Shown: positions 9,894 to 21,993 of the stretch, in pieces
Numbering within the stretch: the stretch's first letter is position 1
How the letters are laid out: each line of letters opens with the position of its first letter
Assembly (NCBI GenBank): GCA_039619475.1
Contig: CM077115.1
Coordinates: 177,142,060 to 177,206,059 of the forward strand
Origin: Icerya purchasi
Taxonomy: Eukaryota > Arthropoda > Insecta > Hemiptera > Monophlebidae
Length of the DNA: 64,000 bases
Direction of reading: 5' to 3'
Program-made: the position numbers and the translations under genes
Notes under the pieces: generated by a model
The model's database searches: none
What the model saw: only the letters and a program-made list of their open reading frames with translations
What the model was told of the DNA's origin: nothing

Positions 9894-10569
9894 AGATCCC
9901 CAATATAAATATGTTTGTGTGATGTTTATGGTTTAACAAACTGTGATTTTTTCGGAAGGCGTACACGACTTTTATTTTGTAGTTGAATGTACTTTGATCT
10001 GTATAGTTGGTTTCTATCAGCTTGTATAAGTTGATTGATGCAGCGTTTATTCTTTCAAACGTTTCAATATCAGCCAGCGATTGGATCGGTAAGTGAATAA
10101 AGCTGAAATCGTATACTTTCTGTAGAATATTGTACTGCCACATCGATGACGGTTTTGATGTAAATTTTGCTAAAACCGCATACATGAAACTATTTTTATT
10201 TTCTGGATCGTTAGGGTCTTTAACATAGACGACTGCTTTTCGGTTAAATATTTCTTTGGGTAATTCCAACATTGTTGTGCTATATTCTTTTTCATCATGT
10301 ACCAAAGGTACTTGCGTTAACGACGGAGTTTGCAAATCTTGTGACATTACCGGTGATGCTGAAGGTGTTGATGTAGCCAATGGAATGAAATCTGAGAATG
10401 AATGTAGCGAAGGCCCTTGTAATGATGTTTCTTCTGCTGGTGGTGGTGGTGGCGGCATATGTATATTTGGAAAATCGTCCGGAAACATTGCATTATCATT
10501 ATCATTTACGAAAAAATTTTGAATGAAATCCGTGACATTATCGACATTCGATTCTGTATTGTTATTCAT
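9892..10569 (-). CDS. Gene B, right copy: PolB-leader-like protein
   Basis: Identical at protein level to the left copy (225 aa), with the same proline run, central domain and premature frame end. Its leader lies at 10570-11124. Both copies sharing the same frame defect means the defect was present before the arms were duplicated or was homogenised between them. Confidence 0.75.
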   Translation of the reverse strand: MNNNTESNVDNVTDFIQNFFVNDNDNAMFPDDFPNIHMPPPPPPAEETSLQGPSLHSFSDFIPLATSTPSASPVMSQDLQTPSLTQVPLVHDEKEYSTTMLELPKEIFNRKAVVYVKDPNDPENKNSFMYAVLAKFTSKPSSMWQYNILQKVYDFSFIHLPIQSLADIETFERINAASINLYKLIETNYTDQSTFNYKIKVVYAFRKNHSLLNHKHHTNIFILGI

Positions 10570-11124
10570 ATTCGATTATTATTGTAATATTTATACTAAA
10601 AAAATGAGAGAAAATAAGAGCGAAAAGAATAACGTGCAATAAGAGAGAAAAAAGACAGAAAATAAAGAGCGAACGAAAAAGAGAAAAGACGTAGGAAATT
10701 ACAGACTTTATCGTTCTTGAGAATATTTTAATAACGCGTGAAGAACACAGCTTCAACAAATTCCACACGTTTAACATAACACTAATACTGCCTGCACGAT
10801 CAGATCCGTTCGACATTCGAGCTCGAAGCATGCCTTTGAAAAGGGAGGGTTGCACCAGAAAAAACCACATTCCTTTGGTGAAAGTTGGATGCAGGTGTGT
10901 CTGAACGAAGTTTGCAGGTGTTCTTTGGGTTATATGTGGGTGTATGTGTGTGTAGGTGTGTACATGTGAGTCTGTTTCTACAAAAGATATGAAAGGGAAG
11001 AACCTGTTTCAGCAGACTCTATAACATTGTCGCACGATCTAATACAACGGTATGGCAACATGCATGTAAGGTTATGAGCGACGCACATTTACGCTACGAT
11101 AGTGAGCATACATATTGGAGAAAA
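10570..11124 (-). promoter_or_regulatory. Leader of gene B (shared module), right arm
   Basis: Mirror of 5285-5839. The pyrimidine tract appears here as a purine-rich stretch at about 10598-10690, and the probable 3' splice site lies at 10596-10604. Confidence 0.55.
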
Positions 11125-11809
11125 AATACAAAATTATGAACGGTCGGAAGAAATGGTCAGAAACGAAAAAAATATACTTCGGCTATTTCTATAATATTTA
11201 GGCTCAAAAAAAAATATTTAGAGAACATTTAGAGTCAGAGGATGTATCTTACAAACAGATGAAAACTCTCACAGCTGCGGAAATACGTGATGTACGTGAA
11301 AAAGTATAACAGTTAAATTCGCTTATTACACACAAAAAAAATAAAAAAATGGTGTATTACAGACAAAAATCTAATTTTTTAATCTAAACAGATATGAACA
11401 AATTATGTGGAAATATATTCGAAAATTAAATAATTATATATACATTATACTCGACTGGTTCAGATTTTTGAAAATTTCGTCATTACCAGTACTTTAAGTT
11501 AAGAGGGGGAGAGAAGGATAGATCGCTAAATAAATTAAATAAACAGAAATCGGAAAGGATCGGAAAAAGATGAAAAAATAATTAGCAAAAATATATACAA
11601 TATGAGAATGAACAGATATTGAGGGAAAAAATATATACAAAATATATACAAAACAGTATTTACATGTGTATAAAAATATATTTAAAAAATTTTAAAGAAA
11701 ACATAAAAACGAACGGTCTGAAAAAAAATATATATGTATGTACAAATACACACAAAAATATACAGAAAAAATATACAAAATTGTTAAAAACGATCGAATT
11801 AATGAATTT

Positions 11810-12814
11810 TTAATCTGCGCGAATTGTACGTTGGCAGTCGATACAATCTTTTACTTTCATACAATTTCGAGTACTATGCAGAAATATATCGTCATCGAAA
11901 TAATATTCTTCATCATTCTCATGTTCAAAACATGGTAGAAGTGATTTTATCGTATCATCCTGTTTTAGTCTATCTGGTAAAAATGTATAAATGTCTCCAA
12001 CACAACTCGGAAATAACGTAATTATCATTTCTTTGGTGGTTGTAATGAACAACTGACTTAAATCATTTATATTGAGATTATTCATAAGCTTCAGTGGACG
12101 GATGACATGATCGTACCATGCCTTCATCACCATAACGTTTTTCACCGCACAATGAAAACTATCATTCTCATTATGGTGTTTACAAGTTATCAAATTGCTT
12201 ATACCAAAATACTCTTCATGTAGATTCTCAATACTAGATAATCGAAAGACTTGGTCCATATTAACGATTTCGTAGTCTAAATCACGCAACAATTCAGACT
12301 TTTCGTTAAGTTCCATTAGTATAAGTTTAGCATATACTGTTAAAACATATACGCGAGCCCTCGGTTTTTGGGACAATATCGTGAATATATCGCGCGCGAT
12401 GAATATTTCTTCACGACAGGGAAATAATGAAGGGTTCTTCAAGTAATAACTCACTGAAGAACATTGTAAATGTGGCATTTTTGATGCATGCCATGCTCTG
12501 CTTGGCTTATACAGCGTATGCAAACACTTCCCTCCAGACATATCAATCATTGCTAGTTCAGTTACTCGAAACCCATAATCACAATCTATATGGACGCTGA
12601 TATCTACAAAATATTCCGCTATATCCACTTGTTCTGATAATAATACAGGACCAACGATTTTACGCACAAGGGATGTTGATTGTTCTGATGTATAACCATC
12701 ATCATATTGCGGTGTTGGAAGTGAAGAAGACGTATGCGAGTCGCTATCACTCGAAAAGGAATTCTGAATAAATTCGTCGGCTTTAATATCAATCGAATCG
12801 GTATTGTTATTCAT
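11810..12814 (-). CDS. Gene A, right copy: DEDD-exonuclease-like protein
   Basis: A 334-aa protein identical to the left copy except for residue 222, which is Cys here (codon at 12149-12151) and Tyr on the left. Because Cys completes the C211-x-H213…H221-C222 pattern, this copy looks like the ancestral, possibly functional version. D71, E87, H99 and D187 are all retained. Leader and ATG context are as in the left arm. The role, nuclease-like and element-encoded, is inferred from fold-level resemblance only. Confidence 0.8.
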   Translation of the reverse strand: MNNNTDSIDIKADEFIQNSFSSDSDSHTSSSLPTPQYDDGYTSEQSTSLVRKIVGPVLLSEQVDIAEYFVDISVHIDCDYGFRVTELAMIDMSGGKCLHTLYKPSRAWHASKMPHLQCSSVSYYLKNPSLFPCREEIFIARDIFTILSQKPRARVYVLTVYAKLILMELNEKSELLRDLDYEIVNMDQVFRLSSIENLHEEYFGISNLITCKHHNENDSFHCAVKNVMVMKAWYDHVIRPLKLMNNLNINDLSQLFITTTKEMIITLFPSCVGDIYTFLPDRLKQDDTIKSLLPCFEHENDEEYYFDDDIFLHSTRNCMKVKDCIDCQRTIRAD

Positions 12815-13274
12815 GTTTGATTAATATTTTTAACTTTTTACTAAAAATGAAACGTAGAAAATTATTACTTTTACCGTTACAGTAAATTTTTAATAATGCG
12901 TGAAGAACACAGATTCTACAAAATGCACACGTTTAACATAAAACTAATACTGTCTGCACGATCAGATCCGTTCAACAATCTACCTCAATGCATGCCTTTG
13001 AAAAGGGAGGGTTGTACCAGAAAAACCACATTCCTTTGGTTATAGAGGTGTTTGAAAGACGCTGTCAAGGGGAGATGAAGATATGTGTGTTTGAGTGTAG
13101 GTGTGTACATGTAAACCGTTTTGTACAAAAGATATGAAGAGGAAGATCCTGTTTTAGCAGACTCTATAACATTGTCGCACGATCTAATACATCTGCATGG
13201 TAACATGCATGCAAGGTTAGGAACGGAGCATTTTTCGCTACGACTACGTGACAACCATATGGGAGAAAAAATAT
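12815..13274 (-). promoter_or_regulatory. Leader of gene A (shared module), right arm
   Basis: Mirror of 3135-3594, with the same conserved blocks and the same probable 3' splice site 26 bases upstream of the ATG. Confidence 0.55.
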
Positions 13275-14708
13275 AATACGAAAGATTTCGAAAAAAAAAA
13301 TGATAGAGTTAGAAAAAAAACAACAAAAAAAAAAATGAAATATTCTTAAACTAATAGAATCGAAAAAATTATTATGAATGATATGGGATCTAACGGTAGC
13401 AGATGAGTGTGTGCGAATGGATGGTGCGCTTTTGTGGCGGTTGTGACGATCAAGGAGTATGTGGAAAAAAATATAAAAAGTATGTACAATCAGTAAATTG
13501 ATTGCAAAAAGGTAGAAAGGATTAAAGGTTATATTTGCTTATTTATTAGTAGAAAAGATGCATGGATGCATTAAATTAACCTTCTGCAAAATGAATGAAA
13601 TAACGGTACGTAATTCAAGCTGGTTTTCATCGGGAGAGATTGTCCATTTTCACCATGCTTTCTAGAAAAGGTGTATACATGTCGTGGATTTGTATGTTGT
13701 AAAAGGTCGTAAATAACGGTACATGACAGGCGCTTCAATAATGTTACGAACGAACGGTGAGGCGGGCGGAGACATCTTAGACTGTGGAGCAGCGATTGAA
13801 TTTCTTGGAAATGTCGAGATCAGTGTTCGATGACGTTGATGTCGATTTTTTTATGTGCATGTGTGTATTTGAACGTGTCTAAAAAAATATTCTTCTAGCG
13901 AATAACGGTAAATAGCGGGGGGGGAAGTATTGAGCGGTCAAAGGTTGATAGAAAGACGAGCCGAATACATGAAGAGGTTGACTATACCTGGAAAAGGACG
14001 ATTAATGTTTGTAGCAACAATATCGTCAATGAAAATAATAGTTCCTTCGTTTAATAATTATACTGAGATGTGTATAATATTAAAATTAGTTACGATGTTG
14101 ATAAAAATTATTTAGTGCTCTGAGATTTTCTCTATCAAAATGTTAAAAGATGTAAAGTATGTATGGCGGGGTGTATGTGTTGGAAAAATAATACCAGTAA
14201 AAATAATTAAAGAACAATAATTAAAAATTAAATATAATGACTGTGTGTGGTATATGTGTGGGTTTGATGTGATATGCTCCCGCGGCTAATATAGAAAAAA
14301 TAAATATTCACAATTAATAAGGAATCTATCTGTGAGTGTGACAATATGGCGTGTATGTAAGTCTGGGAGGAGTTGAAAAATAAATAAAACATATTATAAT
14401 TGCTATGGAAACGTGTATGCATGGAAATGGTTGTCGTGCAAATAAAATAAAAAAATATGTAGGAACGGAAAAAAATTTCAAAAGACTTCTTGGAAAAATA
14501 ATCTAACAATAATATACAATAATTGATAGTAAAATGGGTGTTGGAGGCAACGTCTACACTTCTGCGAGAGTTGATTGTTTGACTGGGTCTAGAACATATA
14601 TTATGAAAGAATTGTAATTTGTGTAGGACGAATAGGGGAAGGAGAGGGAAATTATGAAACCGTGTTAAATAAAAATATACTCGATTTCATTTTTGAATAC
14701 ATATGTCT

Positions 14709-15214
14709 GGAAAAAAATTATGAACGTTCGGGAGAAACGATCGGGAGCGGAAAAAAAATATAGTTAGAATAATTCCATAATACTTGGAGTTGAAAAAAGT
14801 TATTATGAACGGTATGGGAACTAACGACGGCAGATGTGTGCGCATTCATCGCGTTGAAGACATTGTAGGATTTATTTTTAGAACCGGAGAAAAATAAAAA
14901 TATTATGAACGGTCGAAAGAAATGATCAGAAACGAAAAAAAATATACTTCGGCTATTTCTATAATATTTAGGCTCGAAAAATTATTAAGAACGATATGGG
15001 ATCTAACGGTAGCAGATGAGTGTGTGCACATTCATCGCGTTGAAGACATTGTAGGATTTATTTTTAGAACCGGAGGAAAATAAAAATATTATGAACGGTC
15101 AGAAGAAATGATCGGAAGTGTAGAAAATATATAATTGGAATAATTCCATAATACTTGGAGTTGAATAAAAGTTATTATGAACGGTATGGGAACTAACGAC
15201 ATCAGATGGGTGTA
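14709..15214 (-). repeat. 186-bp tandem repeats (right arm)
   Basis: Mirror copy of the three-unit array at 1195-1700, with the same period and boxes. Confidence 0.85.
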
Positions 15215-15669
15215 CGGGAATGGACGGTGTGCATTCATAGCGGTCACATAAAAAAATAATTACCTCTCAATATGAAATGACGGAGGCGTCGGGAGCGTCG
15301 AAATGGTCGTAGTAAAAGTAAATAGAATGCGATATATTCGATATTAAAACAACGGAATCGATCGGAAAAGAGGGTGGAAGGGGTAAAGGAGACTAAGGAT
15401 AGTTTTAAACTATAGAAATACTTGATTTGTTAATTTGTAAATGTTTTAGATAACCGGTTAGGTTTAGACAACAGAGAAGGGGTTGGGTTATTATGTGAAA
15501 AAAATAATAATTAAAAAAAAATTGTGGCAGCGTAAACGGAGGACACGTGCGTGGGAACAGCGCGTGCGCTTCCACGCAGCTAACGCTATGTTAGATATAT
15601 GCGCGGGATCGGGACGTGCGCTTTAGCATATGGTAGTAAGATCGGAGAATCAGGAAAATAAAAAAATAT

Positions 15670-16408
15670 ACTTCGGTTAATTTTATATTATGTATACTTA
15701 GGCTTTGAAATATTAAAGAACTAATCGCGGTATCGGGAACGGAGCGCGTGTGTGCGCGGGGATATCACGGCGGAGATCGGGGTATGCGTGGGACCGGCGC
15801 GTGCGCGGGAACGAAATATGCGTGTGAGAGGTGTGAACTGGAGTTATAGGTTAGATTTTAGCTTTAAATAATATACTTGGGTTACATTTTGGAATTTTCT
15901 TACTTAGGCTTGGAATTTTGAAAAAATTGCGGTAACGCAGTGGCGGGAGGGACCAGCGGGGGCTTGGGTTATTTTCAGACATTAATTAATATACTTATGA
16001 TAATTAATAATCGGTTCTGTTTATCAGAAACGAGCAGGACGCGTACAGGGGAATTTTGGAGACGGAGCGTATATGTGTGTGCGTGTGTGTGGGTGTGATA
16101 TAGCGGTGGAGATCGGAATATGCGTGGGATCGGCGCGTGCGCTTTCGCGGCCGCGACCGGAGCGTGCGCGGTAACGAAATATATGTGTGAGAGGTGTAAC
16201 GGAGGTGTTGGGTTAGATTTACGCTTTAAATAATATATTGGGGTTAAATTTTGGAATTTTCATACTTAGGCCTCGGAATTTTTAAAAAAAAATTGTGGTA
16301 ACGTAGCGGACGGGCGGAGCGAGCGGGGAACTTGGGTTACTTTCGGACATTAATTATTATACTTATGTTAATTAATAATCGGTTCGGTTTATCGGAAACG
16401 AGCGGGAC
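15670..16408 (-). repeat. GC-rich 368-bp tandem repeats, right end
   Basis: Mirror image of 1-740. The next unit continues past the arm limit set by the window edge, at 16409-16428, before diverging. The palindrome therefore probably extends left of the window. Confidence 0.8.
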
Positions 16409-16745
16409 GCATACGGGGGAATTTCGGAGAAATTTGGGGAACTTGGGGGAACTTTCAGCACCTGGACACTAATTGGGGTTACTTGCGCCCCCGAATAACA
16501 CTTTGGACAGTTTATTGACCTCGGGACACTGTTTGGACGTTCGGTTTATCGGAAACGTGCGGGAACCGTCTGGGGGAAACTCGGAGGAATCGGGGGAAAC
16601 TTGGGTGAATTTTGACCACCTGGACATGAATTGGGGTGAATTTTGTGTTCGGATTACCGGTCTGGGGTGAATTTTCGCCTCCGGGACAGGAATTGAGGTT
16701 CGGATTAGCGGACCTCCCAGTTCCTGTATTTAATGACTACTCCTT
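16409..16745. repeat. GC-rich repeats flanking the right arm
   Basis: After about 20 bases of a further 368-bp unit the sequence changes to a different GC-rich array. TTCGGTTTATCGGAAACG at 16384 recurs near 16540. Strings GGGGGAA, ACCTGGACA and ATTGGGGT recur two to three times at about 155-bp spacing. Composition drops to AT-rich after about 16745, which probably marks the end of the element. Confidence 0.65.
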
Positions 16746-17270
16746 CATCATTATGAAGATTAAATATTTGCGTACAAACCATTAGAAGTATGAAGATTTT
16801 AATTTTACCGTCTTAACGTGATCATTACCGGTAATTTGTATCTGAATATTAATAAAACAATTCCAATTTTTGAACTTCCATTGAGTGTTCGATGATATAT
16901 TCCGGTTGGTTCGTGTTATACCGTGTACCATAATCCTCACGATGTGCGAGATTACATCTGTTATCCTTTGTTTTTCTTATCACAATCGCTATCAGTATCC
17001 GTGAGATTTTTCCAACTTTATGTTTCTCCACATTTATTTCGTTCCTCGTTCGTAGTCCACCTATCACTTCCGCTAACTCCTTTGTAAATCTTCACTGTTT
17101 TTTCGCGTCACACAACATCAAAGCGTACTTCCTAACAGCGTATTATTCAAAACGAGCCTAATCTCTAGTGTTCATCTATAATTGTCCAAAGATGAAATGA
17201 GGAGACTCAGTAGCCTAACTGTATTGCTTTAATTCGCCGTAAATAGCGTTTCTTCATTGGCACTAAAATA
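16746..17270. other. No gene seen
   Basis: AT-rich unique-looking DNA. Short frames show no domain. Confidence 0.5.
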
Positions 17271-18050
17271 TTGACTGGTTTTGTTGAACTCAAATTTCAT
17301 AATATTAACTTCCCGGATTACGTTTCAATATTTCAAATGCGGGTTCCTCTTTCCCGCAACGTCGGTTCGCCCACTCGGTGTTCCGAAGGTTTACTTTTTA
17401 GGTACAACGCGGAATACTGTCGTAATCATTTTACTTTTTGCTCACATTGCGCCTTTAAGCACTCAGTCTCAGAATGCAACAACCTACAAGAGTCGCCCAT
17501 TTATCGTAATTATAAAGGCACACGTGTGCGCCTATGAGCGTCTTGCTCTGAGTGGATTAGATAAAAAAGTACTAAACATATTACGGCGTTGGAATATATT
17601 CAAGAGGCTGTCCAATTCAAAAGTAAAAATTTAGTGTCACATACTTTTTCGTATGCCGATCGGGTCTCAAATTCTTGCATGTTTTAACACTGCTTTCTTC
17701 CCTTTATAATTCCCTCGTTCGCTCTAAACCACCTGCCTTTCATAATCACCGTAATTCAAAACCTCTCTATAAACCCTCTCCGCAATTGTCTCCTCTTCCA
17801 TTTAAAATGGCTCTTAACAAATCCGTCCCCTTAACTGTATTTAATTGTTTTCCCGTAAGTCTTTCTGGTATCATCAACCTGTCTCCGTTTGTTATTATTC
17901 CTAAACTTTTCTTCTTCCATTTCTTTTCACTTGATTGAACTTTTTTCTACGACCATCATGGAGAGCTACTTTCTTCATATAACGTTGCCCCTTCATCGTC
18001 CTTTATTGACTTCCTATCTCGTTTCCTTTCTGATGGCACACATACTGATT
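17271..18050 (+). pseudogene. Decayed LINE Gag (zinc knuckles)
   Basis: Two overlapping frames together follow the Gag of the full-length LINE at 43475-45172: a VELKFHN…VSIFQ block, SPTRCSEGLLF, CSHCAFKHSVSEC and NLQESP. These correspond to the first two and part of the third CCHC knuckle. One Cys of the first knuckle and both Cys of the third are replaced. Farther on, matches to the Pro-rich linker (FHNH…SKPLYKPSPQ) and the C-terminal SSSFIDFLSRFLS region run to about 18050. Several frameshifts are present, so it is non-functional. Confidence 0.75.
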
Positions 18051-18289
18051 AATCTTCCATCCTAAAAATAAGCAAAAGGAAAAGGAAATAAGTCGCTTCG
18101 GGTCTATACTTCTTGGTTTTTGTTCTCTTTTACCTCTTCGATACTTTCCTACATTTCCTTTTCTTTACTTCCTCGTTTCATTTCTTTAAAGAAAACTTTC
18201 AAGTAAGTTGACCAACGATTTAATTTTAATGTTTACAGTATCTTCTATTTCGCCTTTATCTCATTTAATTTTAAATGTATCATTGCTGA

Positions 18290-19330
18290 ACTAACCATGT
18301 AAAAAAAGTATGCAAATAGAAAGAGAGAACAAAGAATATACGTAGGCAAACATATAATACAATAGTCACAAGAACGATCAAAGAGGGGAAAACAAATGGC
18401 CCGAAAGACTCTCATAGAGTCAAAAATAATCAAATAATCGGAAGACAGGTGGATTAGAAGCAATGAAAATAACGAATCGTAAAGTGGGGTCATTAATTCA
18501 TTTATAAATATGGAACAAAAAGGAGAAAGACGAAAAGAATCCGGAAAATTCAAATCTGAAAAGATGAAAAAGGCTCCGACACTACTAGGCCCTCTCAAAC
18601 CATCAGTGGAAACGATTACGTGAGAAGAAAATAAGAAATTGGCAGCATTGTAAAATCCCTGTATTACAGCTTGGGGTAAGCATTTTGAAAGTGAAGGTGT
18701 AAAACATACTTAGGAGAATGACAGAGATCGACAAAATTGAAAGAAAAATAAAGGAGAATATTAAAGGAAATTGTTTAGCGAAAAAATGAACTAAGACGAA
18801 GGAATGAAATAGAGATTTTCCTAGAAAGAAAACGTCAGCTCTTCAGAGTAAAAAAGTAAGAATTAACAAGAGTAAAGAACGTGAGTGGAAGGTATTTAAC
18901 AAGAAAACGGTAGTCTAAATAGGATAATGAAAGTGGTGATATATTGGATTCAGCAAGAATTTTGGACTATATCTGACTTAAAAAGTCCCGGCTGGGAGGC
19001 ACGACCGTAAATAAAACAGTAGTAGTCAAATTTTAAACGGATGGTGAATTTGTACAGTGAAATAATAATGTCGCAATTACCATATCCCCTTTAGTTAGCA
19101 ACAGGGCTTTTAGCAGTTTAGCCTTTTGACAGAAAAAATGAAATTTGATACATTCGCAAAGGGACAAACAATTTCGAAGGAAGATACCAAGATAACAGAA
19201 GCAACTGACACGTGAAAGAGACGTATTGTTTTAGGGATAGATTAAAATAGTAGCAGGATTATAAGATCGAAGGATGTCAAAAGACTTACATTAGAAGGGG
19301 AGACATTAAAAAGTTTACATTATAATAACA
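18290..19330 (-). pseudogene. Decayed LINE RT/RNase H, minus strand
   Basis: Pieces of the same LINE family occur in order on the minus strand. A CYLGIFL block lies near 19240, KAKLLKALL near 19115, YCFIYGRAS…QNSC near 19000, and YRFLVKYLPL near 18960. An RNase H-like stretch FRLSPFCSIF…DYLIIFDS lies at about 18560-18420. Many stops and frameshifts are present. The purine-rich plus strand here is the shadow of the pyrimidine-rich coding strand. Confidence 0.65.
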
Positions 19331-19940
19331 GTAAATATGTTTCACCAAGTAGATGTTGTTATCACTATATCTGTTTATTTCACTCATTGCTTCTTTTATG
19401 TTGTACTGTAATTAATTTTAAACACCAATTTAAAATTAATTACCGTACAATTGAAAATTTTAATTGAAGAAAGAGTATGTTTCAGCGCAATGAGAAACGA
19501 ATTAAATACCTCATTGGCTACTAATACCGTGTCAATACCTACGGTGGAACTGGAAGATTTGAATAGAACAGACTTTAATTTATTAATATTGAAGGTAGAA
19601 GTTGGGAAATAAAGAGAAGAATTTTACAGAAATGAACTAGATTACAGTTCATCAGAAAAAGGAACGTAATATAAACAATATCAGTTATTAAAGATCATCG
19701 ACGAATACATTGAAATTAGAAGGATGTTCGAAAGATGGAAGCTGTAGCTGTTTTCGAAATATGTGCAAGAAAGGTAGTTCTAGAAAAAGAAAAACGAATC
19801 TAGAAGAATTAAATCTATTTACCTGGTTTTTTAATTCTTAAGAACAGAAAAACCTTTTTTATATTCTCAACTTTATCTTATTTATTTCGATAGTTGTTTT
19901 ACTGCAATTCTATATCGTACGGTGTACGAAAATTTTCAAA
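19331..19940. other. No gene seen
   Basis: AT-rich. A short self-complementary AATTAATTTTAAA-type block lies near 19408-19445. Nothing recognisable. Confidence 0.4.
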
Positions 19941-20336
19941 TCATTGATTCAATATTCCACAGTTGCCTTCGTGAATTAGCATGGCCGATTTTAGAAGTTC
20001 GTACAAATTGTTTTCTGGCATTCGCTGTTTCATAGCCGATTTTTCCCGGCTACCTGCTTCTGCGACTACCTCACTATAATCTTTGCATTGGTCGCGTATC
20101 GTTAACCTACCGTCAATATAGTTGCCGCCCCCTTTAAAGGTGTGTCACCTACTATGTAGCTTCCAGTTCTGTTCGAATAATATGTATCTGTGTGAAAACC
20201 ACGTTCATTCAACCATGTTTGATCTGTTTCACTACAATTCTCGTGATCAGCACGTACTCTACTGATGGAATTTCCGTCTAAAAATTTCGTTTCATGAAAC
20301 AGTTTTAAACTCTGTTCGCAGAAAGTGTCGATGATT
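19941..20336 (-). pseudogene. Unknown protein frame with one frameshift
   Basis: On the minus strand a frame opens at 20336, just after an AG that could be a splice acceptor, and reads about 67 codons. It then continues in the next frame from about 20135 to a stop at 19941-19943, giving about 130 residues of ordinary amino-acid composition. Short pieces are FLDGNSISRVRADHENC, TWLNERGFHTDTYY and KSAMKQRMPENNLYELLKSA. The shift falls at a C5 run near 20128-20132, so one indel explains it. I do not recognise the family. It may be a host exon remnant or a decayed TE gene. Confidence 0.4.
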
Positions 20337-21081
20337 TACTAAAATTCATTTATATTTCTGAAATTAAAAACGTAATTCGTATTTCAAAAATGTTAGAAGA
20401 TTATTTAATGTTTCGATGAGAGCAATCAAGTAAGTAGAGCCTCGTCTGCTAGTTTAGTAATATTGAAATATTTTAAATAAAAAACGAGTTCAGCGATGCT
20501 GAGAATTTTGTATGTTAAACGAAAGATAGCGACAATTTATTTGCATTTATATAATATTTCCGTTTCTGTTTTTTTTTTCTTTTCACATAATGTTCTCTCG
20601 TTAATAGTTATATTTCTAAAGTACTTAAAAACTGTAATTGTAAAGGTAGGCACCACAAAAAGAGATCACTTCGATTTGTGAACTTTTGGCAAATTTTGAA
20701 AATTTCATTAAGCAATCGAAAAGCGCTATCGTTCCATTCTAATAACGAACTTTCCATCGATATACATCGTGTATGCTTGAAGAAAAAGAGCAACGGAGTT
20801 TTGGAGTTTGCAGCGCCCAAAGGAATTGAATATAAAGTTACAATGGCGGTCATATTTTTCTTAAAAATTCCCCCCTTCATTTTATGAACGTGTTTAAGAT
20901 GCCAAATGCATCATTTCAACTTCTATGTTCAAGTTATCGCTTGAAAAACACACAGCTTGTTTTTTACCTTTTTGTATTAATTGTTTATCGATAACTTTTT
21001 CATTTTATGAAAATTTTTGGGGTTTGATTTTGAGCTTCAATAGGTTATTTACACGTATATTTCATTGAGTTCTTCAATATT
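20337..21081. other. No gene seen
   Basis: AT-rich with small frames only. A 69-codon frame at 20678 has no recognisable domain. Confidence 0.4.
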
Positions 21082-21150
21082 TTTTTTGTCGATTTTTGCC
21101 GATTTTTGTCGATTTTTGCCGATTTTTGTCGATTTTTGTCGATTTTTGCC
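21082..21150 (+). repeat. 10-bp tandem repeat (GATTTTTGYC)n
   Basis: Seven consecutive 10-base units alternating GATTTTTGTC and GATTTTTGCC; the first unit has TTT in place of GAT. Confidence 0.9.
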
Positions 21151-21769
21151 GGCCAAAATTGCTTATCTTAAAGTGTTATATATTATTTCGAAGAGCACAT
21201 TTGTGTACACAATTTTAATTTTCATTAATTAAGTCGTTTGATTGAATTTATTTGTTATAAATTTGGCGTCCTTGAATCACACTGTACGCTTATTTCTGTA
21301 CTGGAATATCTAAATAGAAGTTCAAATAAAAACTCATTCTTCGTTATTGTGTACAAGACCAAACGCTACATTTCTATCGCTAATAGTTGTATAAGTACAT
21401 CGCGTTTACTTTTACGTTTAAAAGTTATACCTACTGAAATTATTTACGCATTCGTAAAAAGTTTAAAAAATCAGTTTATCCTTCATCATTTTTCATCCGT
21501 AAAATTGTTTAAATTAAGCAAGTTTACCTACGTTTAACGACATCAAATTTCCCGCTAATATTCGTTCGCTTTTTTTTCCGTCCATTAACCATTATCATTA
21601 TCAAAACTATTTGCTTATGCGTGGATAAATCCATACCTGTTTTGTTAATATTTATAAATAAAACAAAAAAATCCCCCCAAAATAACAAACAAAAATAAGT
21701 ATTAAATTAAAATAAATATCTCAGTTTAAGAATACGTTTTCGGACTATATCATCAGCTAACAACCTAAT
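21151..21769. other. No gene seen
   Basis: AT-rich. One 99-codon plus-strand frame at 21238-21537 has no recognisable domain. Confidence 0.4.
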
Positions 21770-21993
21770 AGAGTACACACTCATTTAAAACTAAAAAAAG
21801 CACACAGCAGAGAAAAAATTGGGACTGCACGTGTACATCTAGGAAAATAATAGGTGGATGGTAGTAGAACTAGACACAATGGAAGGCGGAAAATTTCTAC
21901 CACCATCCGCCTATTATTTTCCTAGATGTACACATGCAGTCCCAATATTTCTCTGCAGTGTGTTTTTTATGGTTTTAAATGAGTGTGTACTCT
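21770..21993. mobile_element. Fold-back MITE-like element
   Basis: An inverted repeat of about 97 bases per arm, beginning AGAGTACACACTCATTTAAA and ending in its complement. The arms have a few mismatches and a 30-base loop region. No open frame. It resembles a non-autonomous DNA transposon consisting almost entirely of terminal inverted repeats. No clear target-site duplication was found. Confidence 0.8.

Larger units (their letters stand above)
8896..16408 (-). repeat. Right arm of 16.4 kb palindrome
   Basis: Inverted copy of 1-7513 (coordinate sum 16409). It carries a second copy of both genes on the minus strand, so the two gene pairs point toward each other across the spacer. Near identity implies recent duplication, ongoing gene conversion, or a fold-back assembly artefact. 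The asymmetric spacer and at least two base differences argue mildly against a simple read-hairpin artefact. Confidence 0.97.
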
